64,000 nucleotides of DNA from Sphingobium sp. (lineage in GTDB: Bacteria; Pseudomonadota; Alphaproteobacteria; Sphingomonadales; Sphingomonadaceae), in NCBI GenBank assembly GCA_020446425.1, contig JAGRES010000025.1, positions 37,673-101,672 of the forward strand, given 5' to 3'. Each line of letters opens with the position of its first letter. The stretch's first letter is position 1. Shown here piece after piece: positions 1 to 7,927 of the stretch. A program made the position numbers and the translations under genes. The notes below the pieces were generated by a model. The model worked only from the letters and a program-made list of their open reading frames with translations, did no database searches and was not told the DNA's origin.

Positions 1-602
1 ACGCGGGGAATATCGCGCTCGTCAACCGTGGCAGTGACTCTGGCCAAGGCCGGATCGCCTAGCTGCATCAGTTCCTTGCCGGGTGTTGCGAGATCGCCCG
101 GCTCAACATCGCGTTTCAACACGATGCCGGAAATACCCGCACGGACAGTCAACTGATCGAGGCGCGCCCTGAGCGCCTCCACCGATGCGCGCGCGGCCTG
201 GCCATTTGCAACTGCCACATCGCGCGCACTGCGTGTAGACCATCCTTGCGCGAACAGTGCAGTTATACGTTGTTCGGTCAGCGTCGCGGCACGCGCCTGA
301 GCTTCCGCCTGCGCCAGCAGGCTCAATTGCTCGACATTGTCCTGAACCAGCAGAGGCTGGCCAACGGTAACGCGATCCCCCTCACGCACAAGCACCTTGT
401 TTACGGGCGCGGTTACCCGTGCGGAAACGGACACAGGGTGCGTCGCGTCGATATATCCGGTGGCATAGACCAGCTCCGCCGCTGGTCCCTTCTCCACCTT
501 GGCAATCTCGACCTCTACCGGGCCGCTGACAGAAAACCACAGAGCAGCAAGCGCGGACGCGATAACGAGCGCGACAACCAGCAGGGTCAACCGGCGGCGC
601 AT
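1..602 (-). CDS. HlyD-family efflux periplasmic adaptor, partial
   Basis: Membrane fusion (adaptor) subunit that would couple an inner-membrane RND or ABC exporter to an outer-membrane channel. The gene starts with ATG at 602 and runs off the left edge, so only about 200 N-terminal residues are seen. Visible: an Arg-rich start followed by one hydrophobic signal/anchor (about residues 5-24), the half-lipoyl strand with the typical sequence SARVTAPVNKVLVREGDRV, a coiled-coil hairpin rich in Ala, Gln and Glu, and the returning lipoyl half (RAGISGIVLKRDVEPGD). The family is clear, the substrate is not. The transporter gene is presumably downstream, outside the window. Confidence 0.85.
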   Translation of the reverse strand, partial: MRRRLTLLVVALVIASALAALWFSVSGPVEVEIAKVEKGPAAELVYATGYIDATHPVSVSARVTAPVNKVLVREGDRVTVGQPLLVQDNVEQLSLLAQAEAQARAATLTEQRITALFAQGWSTRSARDVAVANGQAARASVEALRARLDQLTVRAGISGIVLKRDVEPGDLATPGKELMQLGDPALARVTATVDERDIPR

Positions 603-733
603 CAATTTCCGTGCCCTGTCGGCATAACGTCCTTATCCCCCGTGAAGTTCACGAAACTGCGGCTTTTTGCACGACAGCCTCTATGGCCCAGTCAGCCGCC
701 AAATTCCAGTTCGCATCCTGTTTTAATTGGACA

Positions 734-1639
734 TCATGTACGCGCCGCCTTGCGCGCGGCGCCAGCGCGAACGATGACATCGCGGCAGAAGATGGCGAGA
801 CCTATCCAGATCAAAATGAAGCTGATCAGTTTCTGGAGCCCCAGTGGTTCATGATAAATGAACAGAGCTATGGCGAAGGTCACACTCGGCGCAATAAACT
901 GAAGCAGACCGACAGCAACTAACGGCAATCGACGTACCACTATACCGAACACCAGAAGCGGCGCCATCAGCACGATACCGCTACTGACGAGCAGTAAGCT
1001 CTCGCGGGTACTCTGACCAAAAGCCGCCGTGCCATGACTGTGTATCCATAGCATCCATATCAGCGCCAATGGCGCCATCAACGCGGTCTCGATCACCAAT
1101 CCTGCTGTGGCTTCAACGGGCGCCACCTTACGGATCACACCGTAAACGCTAAAGCACACAGCCATGCCAATACTCATCCACAATGTCGTCAGAGCAGTAA
1201 TTGCCATCAGCGCCACACCCGCTCCGGCAAAGCCGATCGCGACCGTCTGGGCGCGAGAGACATTTTCGTGGAAAATCAGTACCCCCAATGCGACGCTGAA
1301 GAGCGGGGCCAGAAAAAAGGCAAAACTCACTGCAAATATATGATTTTCAACGGTCGCAATAACATTGAGAAGCCAATTGACCGATATGAGCAGGGAACTG
1401 AGTGCCAATAATCCTATCACCCGGCCATTCGATGCCGCGCGTTTCAACTCACCGAGACGATTCGTCATCAATACGAACAGCAGCAGGAACAGAAACGACC
1501 AGATTATACGATGGATGACGACTTCATACGGGGAAGCGATGTGGAACTGCTTGAAATAAGCAGGCACAATGCCCCATAAAAAATAGAGCGCTGCGCCCAG
1601 AGCATAGTCCCCACCCTGAACGGAACGGGATTGCGGCAT
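734..1639 (-). CDS. rarD: EamA-family transporter RarD
   Basis: Inner-membrane drug/metabolite superfamily permease of the RarD type, 301 residues from the ATG chosen here. The protein shows about ten hydrophobic helices, an early ALYFLWGIVPAYFK segment that matches the RarD N-terminus, and the internal repeat of two EamA halves. A longer reading from a TTG at 1714 is possible but adds a non-membrane leader with no support. RarD is named from chloramphenicol-sensitivity work in other bacteria; its natural substrate is not established. It stands alone, transcribed away from the lipoprotein gene at 1817. Confidence 0.88.
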   Translation of the reverse strand: MPQSRSVQGGDYALGAALYFLWGIVPAYFKQFHIASPYEVVIHRIIWSFLFLLLFVLMTNRLGELKRAASNGRVIGLLALSSLLISVNWLLNVIATVENHIFAVSFAFFLAPLFSVALGVLIFHENVSRAQTVAIGFAGAGVALMAITALTTLWMSIGMAVCFSVYGVIRKVAPVEATAGLVIETALMAPLALIWMLWIHSHGTAAFGQSTRESLLLVSSGIVLMAPLLVFGIVVRRLPLVAVGLLQFIAPSVTFAIALFIYHEPLGLQKLISFILIWIGLAIFCRDVIVRAGAARKAART

Positions 1640-1816
1640 GCTTGGAGAAGAACTCTGGCTCACACCGCGCCCATGGGCAAAAGGCCGCGCCAGTGCAAGC
1701 GCAATGATAGGCAATCAGCGGCTATTTACCCTCTTTCCTAATGAAAAATTAACGGCTCCATGTCATGAGTAGCACTCGTTAAGACTTTGTTAGCCATTTG
1801 CGGCTGGGGAAAAATC

Positions 1817-2560
1817 ATGTCGATCACGACCCGCTCGATCATATCATTGGCTTCGTTGAGCCTGTTGCTCGCTGCATGCGGTGAGAAGGACGACACCAGG
1901 AACCTTTCCCGCCTCGATGCCGAACTGACGACCAACACAAGCGACCCGGCGCTTGCCGAAGCACTGGAAGGTCCGATAGCCAGCGACCCGAACCTGAAAG
2001 GGCAATCCAACCGTGACGCAGTACGGCCATCCGACAAGCCGCTCAACGGCGCAGTGCCGGCGAAACTGAACCCGAAGCAGGCACGCGCCGAAGCCCTGAA
2101 ACTGGCGGGCGGCAAGCTGATGCAGACCCCGATGGCGACCAAGAGCGTGACGGCCACCAAGCAGCCGCTGACCCTGGGTGAAAAAGCCGCGCGTGACGAG
2201 CAGGCCGAGAAGTGCGGCACGCCGCAGGTCCGCTATGCGATGGATTGGGCCGGGCGCATGCCAGCCGCCTTCCCCGTATATCCCGGCGCGCATGTGACCG
2301 AAGCGGCGGGCGTCGACAAGACCGGCACTTGTGGACTGCGCGCCGTCAGCTTCAACACGGCCATTCCCGCCAACGAGGTGATGGATTTCTATTACACCAT
2401 GGCCCGCCGCGCAGGCTATGATGCCGAGCATCTGGAAGAAAATGGCATGGACGTGCTGGGCGGCACCCATGAAAAGAGCGGCGGTGCCTATTATGTGTCG
2501 GTCAAACCGGCCCAGGGCGGCGGCACGGCAGTAGACCTGATCGTCAATGGCGGGCGCTGA
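1817..2560 (+). CDS. Putative lipoprotein of unknown function
   Basis: A 247-residue exported protein. The N-terminus has a short basic start, a hydrophobic stretch and a lipobox ending LLLAAC (Cys about residue 21), so it is predicted to be lipid-anchored. The middle is Ala/Pro/Lys-rich and probably disordered. The last 110 residues look folded and contain an FPVYPGA motif and two Cys residues. The ATG at 1817 follows a good ribosome site (CTGGGGAA, 7 bases away), and a TTG at 1787 is less likely. I do not recognise a family with an assigned role. It lies directly before crcB but has a 59-base gap to it. Confidence 0.7.
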   Translation: MSITTRSIISLASLSLLLAACGEKDDTRNLSRLDAELTTNTSDPALAEALEGPIASDPNLKGQSNRDAVRPSDKPLNGAVPAKLNPKQARAEALKLAGGKLMQTPMATKSVTATKQPLTLGEKAARDEQAEKCGTPQVRYAMDWAGRMPAAFPVYPGAHVTEAAGVDKTGTCGLRAVSFNTAIPANEVMDFYYTMARRAGYDAEHLEENGMDVLGGTHEKSGGAYYVSVKPAQGGGTAVDLIVNGGR

Positions 2561-2581
2561 TATCCCTGCTATTGCCTGAGT

Positions 2582-2618
2582 CTCTTGCCCTGAAAGGCTT
2601 TGCCGCCTAGGGCGAGAG
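2582..2618 (+). promoter_or_regulatory. SD-sequestering hairpin in the crcB leader
   Basis: The arms CTCTTGCCCT (2582-2591) and AGGGCGAGAG (2609-2618) form a 10-bp stem with one G-U pair, topped by a further AGGC/GCCT stem (2595-2598 with 2605-2608). The 3' arm contains the purine-rich ribosome binding site and ends one base before the crcB ATG. There is no U-tract, so it is not an intrinsic terminator. I do not see the conserved GATGG...GTTC core of the known fluoride riboswitch. A translational control role is inference. Confidence 0.45.
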
Positions 2619-2619
2619 G

Positions 2620-2997
2620 ATGAACAGCCTTATCGTCATGCTCGGCGGCGCGCTCGGTGCGCTCGGCCGCTATCAGTTCGGCCGGATGGCAACCCATGTC
2701 ATGGGTCCCGGCTGGCCGTGGGGCACATTAGGCGTCAACATTATCGGCGGTTTCCTGATGGGGGTGCTGGCCGGGTGGCTGGCGCGCCACGGCTCGGTCC
2801 ATGGCGAGCAAATCAGGCTGCTGATCGGCGTCGGCTTTATGGGCGGCTTCACCACCTTTTCCTCGTTCAGCCTGGAAGTAATGCTCATGATCGAGCGCGG
2901 GCAGTGGGGCAGCGCCGCCGCCTACGCCTTGCTCTCGGTCTTGCTCGCCGTTGGCGGCCTGTTCGCCGGGTTGCTGCTGATGCGCAGCATCGCATGA
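2620..2997 (+). CDS. crcB: Fluoride ion channel/exporter CrcB (Fluc)
   Basis: Small four-helix membrane protein of 125 residues that, as an antiparallel dimer, lets fluoride leave the cell. Family hallmarks are visible: GGALGALGRY at the start, the GTLGVNIIGGF segment with the conserved Asn, and GFMGGFTTFSSFS, which carries the Phe and Thr/Ser residues lining the pore. The length is normal for the family. The stop overlaps the next ATG (2994-2997), so it is probably co-transcribed with the pseudouridine synthase. A hairpin covers its ribosome binding site. Confidence 0.95.
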   Translation: MNSLIVMLGGALGALGRYQFGRMATHVMGPGWPWGTLGVNIIGGFLMGVLAGWLARHGSVHGEQIRLLIGVGFMGGFTTFSSFSLEVMLMIERGQWGSAAAYALLSVLLAVGGLFAGLLLMRSIA

Positions 2998-4310
2998 GCA
3001 AACCTCCCTCCTCCCGTTCACGCAAACCCGGCTCACCGTTCGAGAAGAAGCGCGGCGGCGTGAAGCACGGCAAGGGCAGTAAGGTCAAAGCTGCTCCCGC
3101 CAAACGCCCTGCTGCACCAAAGCGCGAGACAGCCTCCTCAACCAAGACCCCGGTCGCACCCAAGCCCGCGAAGGCGATGAAGCCAGCAAGCACGGTCGCA
3201 CTGTCAATCCCGGTAAGCGCCGACGACGATGGCATCCGACTCGACCGGTGGTTCAAGCGCCATATGCCGGAGATCGGTTTCGCCACCGTATCGCGCTGGG
3301 CACGCACGGGTCAGTTACGCGTCGATGGCGCACGTGTAGGCGCAGGCGACCGCATCGCCGAAGGGCAAGTCATTCGCGTGCCCCCTGCGCCGCCATCCGA
3401 TGATGCCCCGGCGCGCAAACGCCCCGTCCGTCCGCAGCTATCGGACGAGGAATTCGACTTCGCACAGGGCCTCGTCATTCACCGCGACGAACAGGCCATC
3501 GTCATCAACAAGCCACCGGGCCTCGCCACGCAGGGCGGCACCAAGACCGACAGCCATGTCGACGGGATGCTCGATGCGCTGATGTTCGAGCGGGACGACC
3601 GGCCCAAGCTCGTCCACCGGCTCGACAAGGACACCTCAGGCGCGCTGCTGCTCGCCCGCTCGGCGCGCGCCGCCGCCTGGTTTGCCAAGAGTTTCTCCAG
3701 CCGCACCGCCCGCAAGGTCTATTGGGCGCTGGTCGTTGGCGTGCCAAGCATAGAAGACGGCGTAATCGACCTGCCGCTCGCCAAACAGCCGGGCACGGGC
3801 GGCGAAAAAATGCACGTGGACGAAGAAGAGGGTCTGCCTTCGCGCACGCGCTATAGAGTGATCGAGCGCGCCGGAAACCGTGCCTGCTGGCTCGAGCTGC
3901 AACCGTTTACCGGGCGCACCCATCAGATCCGCGTACATCTGGCCGCCATTGGTTTTCCAATCGTGGGTGACGGCAAATATGGCGGCAAGGACGCCTTCCT
4001 GACCGGTTCGATCAGCCGCAAGATGCATCTCCATTCTCGGCGCATCCGCATCGACCATCCTGATGGCGGCCGCGTCGATGTGCGCGCCGATCTGCCGCCC
4101 CATTTCGCAGAGAGTCTGGAAAGCCTCGGTTTTAATCTTGCCGCGGGTGACCTGCCGCTCGACGAGGAAATCGACACTGCACCGACCAAAGACGACGCGA
4201 AACGCGCCGCCAAGCAACATGCGAAGGACCTGCGTAAGGAACGGCGCGGCGAGCGGCGCAGCCGTGGCAAAGGCGCCGCACCCAAACCGCGCGGCAAAGG
4301 CCGGAAATGA
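2994..4310 (+). CDS. RluC/RluA-family 23S rRNA pseudouridine synthase
   Basis: Isomerises uridine to pseudouridine in rRNA. It has 438 residues: a Lys/Pro/Ala-rich tail (1-65), an S4 RNA-binding domain (about 80-130, RLDRWFKRH) and the catalytic domain with HRLDKDTSG (Asp211 is the nucleophile), followed by FTGRTHQIRVHL. The C-terminus (about 395-438) is another Lys/Arg-rich extension. The start ATG overlaps the crcB stop by four bases; the frame is open further upstream but that overlaps crcB. Such basic tails are common in alphaproteobacterial RluC homologues and probably help RNA binding (inference). The exact target uridines are not predictable from sequence alone. Confidence 0.9.
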   Translation: MSKPPSSRSRKPGSPFEKKRGGVKHGKGSKVKAAPAKRPAAPKRETASSTKTPVAPKPAKAMKPASTVALSIPVSADDDGIRLDRWFKRHMPEIGFATVSRWARTGQLRVDGARVGAGDRIAEGQVIRVPPAPPSDDAPARKRPVRPQLSDEEFDFAQGLVIHRDEQAIVINKPPGLATQGGTKTDSHVDGMLDALMFERDDRPKLVHRLDKDTSGALLLARSARAAAWFAKSFSSRTARKVYWALVVGVPSIEDGVIDLPLAKQPGTGGEKMHVDEEEGLPSRTRYRVIERAGNRACWLELQPFTGRTHQIRVHLAAIGFPIVGDGKYGGKDAFLTGSISRKMHLHSRRIRIDHPDGGRVDVRADLPPHFAESLESLGFNLAAGDLPLDEEIDTAPTKDDAKRAAKQHAKDLRKERRGERRSRGKGAAPKPRGKGRK

Positions 4311-4972
4311 GCGCGCCAAACCGCCTCGCTTTGTTCGATTGCGACGGCACACTGGTCGACAGCCAGCACAATATCGTTGAGGGCATGTTTCGCTGTTTCG
4401 AGGCAGAGAAGCTGGCGCTACCGACGCGGCCGGAAATATTGGCGGTCATCGGCCTGTCGCTCCCGCAAGCGATGGCACGGCTGGTCCCTGACGCCGACAC
4501 AGATTTTCACCACTATATCGCCGAACAATACAAGCTCACCTTTCAGGAAATGCGGCGCGTCAATTCAATAACAGAGCCCCTCTATCCCGGAATGGCCGAA
4601 CTTGTGACACGGCTTCTCGATGAGGGCTGGATGCTTGGCGTTGCTACCGGCAAGTCGGATCGCGGCCTTAACCTGTGCCTGACCCATCATGGCATAATCG
4701 GTCATTTCGTCACGCTCCAGACCGCTGACCGGCATCCGTCCAAACCGCATCCATCCATGGGCTTTCTGGCGATGGAGGAAGCGGGCGCCGCGCCGGAAAC
4801 TACCATCATGATCGGCGATACCAGCTATGATATGGAAATGGCGGCCAATGCGGGCATGCGCGGGCTGGGCGTCAACTGGGGCTACCACAGCCCGGAGGAG
4901 CTGACTGCGGCGGGGGCCTATGCAGTCGCGGTGGACACGAACGATCTGGCGCGCCATATCGCCGCATCATGA
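4307..4972 (+). CDS. HAD-family hydrolase, phosphoglycolate phosphatase-like
   Basis: Soluble 221-residue haloacid dehalogenase superfamily phosphatase. Motif I is LFDCDGTLVDS (Asp11 nucleophile, Asp13 acid/base), motif II the Thr in GVATGKSD, motif III the Lys in SKPHPS, and motif IV MIGDTSYDMEMA. The helical cap after motif I marks subfamily IA, as in Gph. The substrate could be 2-phosphoglycolate or another small phosphate ester. It overlaps both neighbours by ATGA, so it belongs to the crcB-to-ATP12 transcription unit. Confidence 0.88.
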   Translation: MSAPNRLALFDCDGTLVDSQHNIVEGMFRCFEAEKLALPTRPEILAVIGLSLPQAMARLVPDADTDFHHYIAEQYKLTFQEMRRVNSITEPLYPGMAELVTRLLDEGWMLGVATGKSDRGLNLCLTHHGIIGHFVTLQTADRHPSKPHPSMGFLAMEEAGAAPETTIMIGDTSYDMEMAANAGMRGLGVNWGYHSPEELTAAGAYAVAVDTNDLARHIAAS

Positions 4973-5232
4973 CCGAATTTGATCCCCAGAGCCCCGAAGC
5001 GCAGGCACGCGAGGCTGCGGCGAAGCAGCGCTTCATCGCGCTCAACCTGTTCCGCCTGTCCGGCATTGCCATCGTGATGTTCGGATTCCTCATCATGGCG
5101 CAGAAATTTGGTTTCGTCGCAGGCCAGAAAGCCAAGATCATGGGCGCGATTATCGCGACTGTCGGTTTGTTTCAGGCAATGGTCGTGCCGCGCATATTGG
5201 GCCGAGCATGGCGGACACCACCAGAACAGTGA
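4969..5232 (+). CDS. Small two-helix membrane protein
   Basis: An 87-residue protein of unknown function. A charged N-terminus (about 30 residues, rich in Ala, Glu, Gln) is followed by two hydrophobic helices (about 30-47 and 57-74) separated by a short basic loop (GQKAK). The start overlaps the HAD gene stop by four bases, and the ATP12 gene begins eight bases after its stop. Conserved placement next to the F1 assembly chaperone could mean a role at the membrane in energy metabolism, but that is only an inference from position. Confidence 0.7.
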   Translation: MTEFDPQSPEAQAREAAAKQRFIALNLFRLSGIAIVMFGFLIMAQKFGFVAGQKAKIMGAIIATVGLFQAMVVPRILGRAWRTPPEQ

Positions 5233-5239
5233 TGAGGTC

Positions 5240-5932
5240 ATGAAACGCTTTTACAAGGAAGCCGCCGCCGTGCCTTGCGAGGGCGGGCATGGCATTACGC
5301 TGGATGGCCGCACGGTGCGTACGCCTGCGCGCGCGCTGCTGGCCGTGCCGAACGCCGCGATGGCCGATGCGATTGTCGCCGAATGGGCGGCTCAAGGCGA
5401 GGATATCGACCCAGCCTCCATGCCGATGACCGGCATGGCCAACGCAGCCATAGACCAGATAGCACCGGACACTGCTGCGTTCGCTGCGACAATCTCCGTC
5501 TATGGCGAGAGCGACATGCTCTGCTATCGCGCTGATGGACCGGATACGCTGGTGACGCGACAGTCAGAGCAATGGCAACCGCTGCTCGATTGGGCGACGC
5601 AGCATTATGCTGTGAAATTCGCGGTGACGCAGGGCATATTGCACACCGCCCAGCCGCCCGAGACACTGGCTCGCCTGAACGCAGCAACCGCCATCCATTG
5701 CCCGTTCACTCTCGCCGCGTTGTCGAAGCTGGTGCCGATCAGCGGCTCGCTGGTGATAGGCCTTGCCACTGTTGAGCAGGCTTTTCCAATCACGCAACTA
5801 TGGCAGGCCGCCGAACTGGACGAGCTGTGGCAGGCCGAGCAATGGGGCGACGACGACGAGGCGCTGGCGCGCCGGGCCAAGCGGCATGAGGAATTCACTC
5901 TGGCGGCGGAATTCGCGGGGCTGACCCGCTGA
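5240..5932 (+). CDS. ATP12-family F1-ATPase assembly chaperone
   Basis: A 230-residue soluble chaperone of the ATP12 family, which in mitochondria protects the free alpha subunit until F1 assembles. Seen here: the MKRFYKEA start, GITLDGRTVRTPAR, the AEWAAQGEDIDPASMP block and a C-terminal acidic helix (ELDELWQAEQWGDDDEA). The ATG at 5240 is chosen because the family begins with this FYKE/A motif and a purine-rich site (GATGAGGTC) precedes it. It is the last gene of the crcB-led cluster. The alpha subunit gene atpA is in the same window at 61 kb. Confidence 0.9.
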   Translation: MKRFYKEAAAVPCEGGHGITLDGRTVRTPARALLAVPNAAMADAIVAEWAAQGEDIDPASMPMTGMANAAIDQIAPDTAAFAATISVYGESDMLCYRADGPDTLVTRQSEQWQPLLDWATQHYAVKFAVTQGILHTAQPPETLARLNAATAIHCPFTLAALSKLVPISGSLVIGLATVEQAFPITQLWQAAELDELWQAEQWGDDDEALARRAKRHEEFTLAAEFAGLTR

Positions 5933-5939
5933 AATTCCA

Positions 5940-6194
5940 TCACCTTTTATCGGACAGCTCCGATCGAATGCCCCGCAAGCAGTCATAGGCACGATACGAT
6001 AAAATCATCTGCTCAAACAGAACACGCACGAGCAAGGGCCCAAGAAATGCTGCAAATGGCCATGCCCAGTTCCCCAAGTTGTACAGGACATAAGCTCCAT
6101 AAAGACAACCACACACACCGGCCCAGAATAACAGTTGGAGCAGAATCGGCGCAATCATTCTCCGAAAAGTGAGAATTTCCATAATTACCCGCAT
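5940..6194 (-). CDS. DUF4282-like small membrane protein
   Basis: An 84-residue membrane protein with two hydrophobic helices. The pattern LTFRRMIAPILLQLLFW, then a second helix and a conserved-looking RVLFEQMILSYRAYD stretch fit the DUF4282 family, whose function is unknown. Two Met codons are close together at the start; the one at 6194 sits six bases after an AAGGGGGAG ribosome site and is preferred over the one at 6200. It is transcribed against the ATP12 gene and ends seven bases from it. Confidence 0.65.
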   Translation of the reverse strand: MRVIMEILTFRRMIAPILLQLLFWAGVCGCLYGAYVLYNLGNWAWPFAAFLGPLLVRVLFEQMILSYRAYDCLRGIRSELSDKR

Positions 6195-6254
6195 TGGCAT
6201 CTCCCCCTTCCCAAGCCCATCATGAACTGCAAGTCAGCAGGGAAATAGCATATT

Positions 6255-6911
6255 CTATGCGGAACGGCCCAATCCCCGGATAAAACCGATCAGGCCGGTC
6301 TGGCGGCTGCGCTTCATACGCTCGGCGGCTAGAATGGTGCTCACCTTGTCGAAACAGGCCTGTGCGTCGTCATTGACCAACACATAGTCATAGCCGTCCC
6401 AATGCGCGATTTCGTTCGCCGCACGGGACATACGGCCCTCAATTACTTCCTCGCTGTCGGTGCCGCGAGAGCGCAAGCGCCGCTCGAGCTCTTCTATCGA
6501 GGGCGGCAAAATGAACACGCGCACGACATCACCGCCCGCAATCTGGTGCAGCTGCTGCGCACCCTGCCAGTCGATATCGAACAGCGCATCCTGACCGGCC
6601 TTCAGCATTTCCTCGACCGGCCCTCTGGGCGTGCCGTAGCGATTGCCGAACACATGCGCCCATTCGAGGAATTCGCCCTCGGCCACCATCGCCTTGAAGT
6701 GTTCGGTATCGACGAAATGATAATCCTTGCCGTCAACCTCGCCGGGGCGGATCGGACGGGTGGTGGCGGAAACCGACATGGTGATGCCCTTGTCGGCCTC
6801 CAGCAGCATGCGCGAAATGGTGGACTTGCCCGCGCCCGACGGCGAGGAAAGCACGAAAAGAAGCCCCCTGCGCTTGAAGCCGTGCGGATCATTCTGGTTG
6901 CTGCTGGCCAT
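6255..6911 (-). CDS. gmk: Guanylate kinase
   Basis: Transfers phosphate from ATP to GMP (or dGMP) in the nucleotide salvage and GTP supply pathway. The 218-residue protein has the P-loop SSPSGAGKST (about 22-31), the GMP-binding segment SATTRPIRPGEVDGKDYHF, the lid region with RLRSRGTDSEEVI, and FDIDWQGAQQL. This is the usual length for bacterial Gmk. In many alphaproteobacteria gmk neighbours a YicC or MltG gene, but here it is a single gene divergent from the UPF0314 gene at 6958. Confidence 0.97.
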   Translation of the reverse strand: MASSNQNDPHGFKRRGLLFVLSSPSGAGKSTISRMLLEADKGITMSVSATTRPIRPGEVDGKDYHFVDTEHFKAMVAEGEFLEWAHVFGNRYGTPRGPVEEMLKAGQDALFDIDWQGAQQLHQIAGGDVVRVFILPPSIEELERRLRSRGTDSEEVIEGRMSRAANEIAHWDGYDYVLVNDDAQACFDKVSTILAAERMKRSRQTGLIGFIRGLGRSA

Positions 6912-6957
6912 GCCTGCTAGTGGCGAAAGAGAGGGAAAAGGTCAACGGGGGAATGCC

Positions 6958-7533
6958 ATGGCGGCGAAACTGAACATCCGGAGCAATGCATGGCTGATAG
7001 CCGCCCTGATCGTGGCGGTAACCGCCGCGACATTGCTCGCCATGGGCCGCCCGCTCATCTGCACCTGCGGCGATATCAAATTATGGGAAAGCGCCGTGAA
7101 CTCCGCCGGCAACAGCCAGCATCTCACGGACTGGTACAGCTTCAGCCATATCATCCACGGCTTTCTCTTCTATTTCGGCACATGGTGGCTGCTGAGCAAA
7201 TGGCTGAGAACGGACACGCGTTGGACCCTTGCCATACTGATCGAAGCGGCCTGGGAAATCGCCGAAAACTCGCCTTTCATCATCGACCGCTATCGCACCG
7301 CGACTATCGCCTTGGGATATACCGGCGATTCCGTACTCAACAGCATCAGTGACATTGTGATGATGAGCATCGGCTTCTGGTTCGCCGCCAAAATGCCGGT
7401 GCGGTTTACGGTCCTCACCGCCATAGCCTTCGAGCTGTTCACGCTGGTCATGATCCGCGACAATCTGACCCTCAACGTGCTGATGCTGACCTATCCAGTG
7501 GAAGCGATAAAAAACTGGCAGGCTGCACTGTAA
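6958..7533 (+). CDS. UPF0314/DUF2585 family membrane protein
   Basis: Integral membrane protein of 191 residues and unknown function. It matches the DUF2585 pattern: an N-terminal helix, GRPLICTCGDIKLWES with two Cys, then SQHLTDWYSFSHIIHGF, and later EIAENSPFIIDRYR. The conserved His, Asp and Glu residues suggest a metal- or lipid-binding site inside the membrane (inference). The ATG at 6958 gives the family's usual start before the first helix. It diverges from gmk with a 46-base gap. Confidence 0.85.
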   Translation: MAAKLNIRSNAWLIAALIVAVTAATLLAMGRPLICTCGDIKLWESAVNSAGNSQHLTDWYSFSHIIHGFLFYFGTWWLLSKWLRTDTRWTLAILIEAAWEIAENSPFIIDRYRTATIALGYTGDSVLNSISDIVMMSIGFWFAAKMPVRFTVLTAIAFELFTLVMIRDNLTLNVLMLTYPVEAIKNWQAAL

Positions 7534-7551
7534 CGATAAATGCTGGAATAA

Positions 7552-7872
7552 TCAGTTTTCCGAAGAATCTGTCACATTCGGTGGCAAGCTGGCCGTGTCA
7601 TCCGGAGCGACAACCTTGGCGGGCTTGGCATTGAGCGCTGCTGCCTCAAACTTGCGTTCCTGATTACGCTTGTACAGCTTGTGGCCCAGCCACGCGCCGC
7701 CAACCACCAGCGCGCCTATGGGCGAACGCCGCACGAAACGGCTCGCCACTATCCCTGCCGAAGCGCCGAGCGCCCCGGACTGACCGGCTCTCTCCGCTAT
7801 GCGCGATCCCATGAAACCGCCAACGACTTTACCCAGCATTTTGATATGGCTCCTTTTTGCTTTCCTGGCCAT
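7552..7872 (-). CDS. Small basic glycine-rich protein, unknown
   Basis: A 106-residue protein that I do not recognise. A basic start (MARKAKRSHIK) leads into a Gly/Ala-rich region of about 50 residues with weakly hydrophobic helices (GKVVGGFMGSRIAERAG, then SPIGALVVGGAWLGHKLYKR), and then a polar, probably disordered tail. The start at 7872 has a textbook ribosome site (GGAGG, five bases upstream). It follows sspB on the same strand with a 55-base gap and may be co-transcribed with it. Confidence 0.6.
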   Translation of the reverse strand: MARKAKRSHIKMLGKVVGGFMGSRIAERAGQSGALGASAGIVASRFVRRSPIGALVVGGAWLGHKLYKRNQERKFEAAALNAKPAKVVAPDDTASLPPNVTDSSEN

Positions 7873-7927
7873 ATCAACCTCCGTAGCTGTCGCTGGGTTC
7901 CCATCGCCTTCCGGCAAAGAGGTGAAA

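Noticed and set aside
246-854. A 202-codon plus-strand frame
   Set aside because: It is antisense to the HlyD-type adaptor and RarD genes, has no domain sense, and its composition (Arg, Gln, His rich) is typical of a shadow frame.
2561-2619. Known fluoride riboswitch ahead of crcB
   Set aside because: The conserved GATGG...GTTC...GCTGATG pattern is not present; only a different hairpin is seen, which is reported separately.
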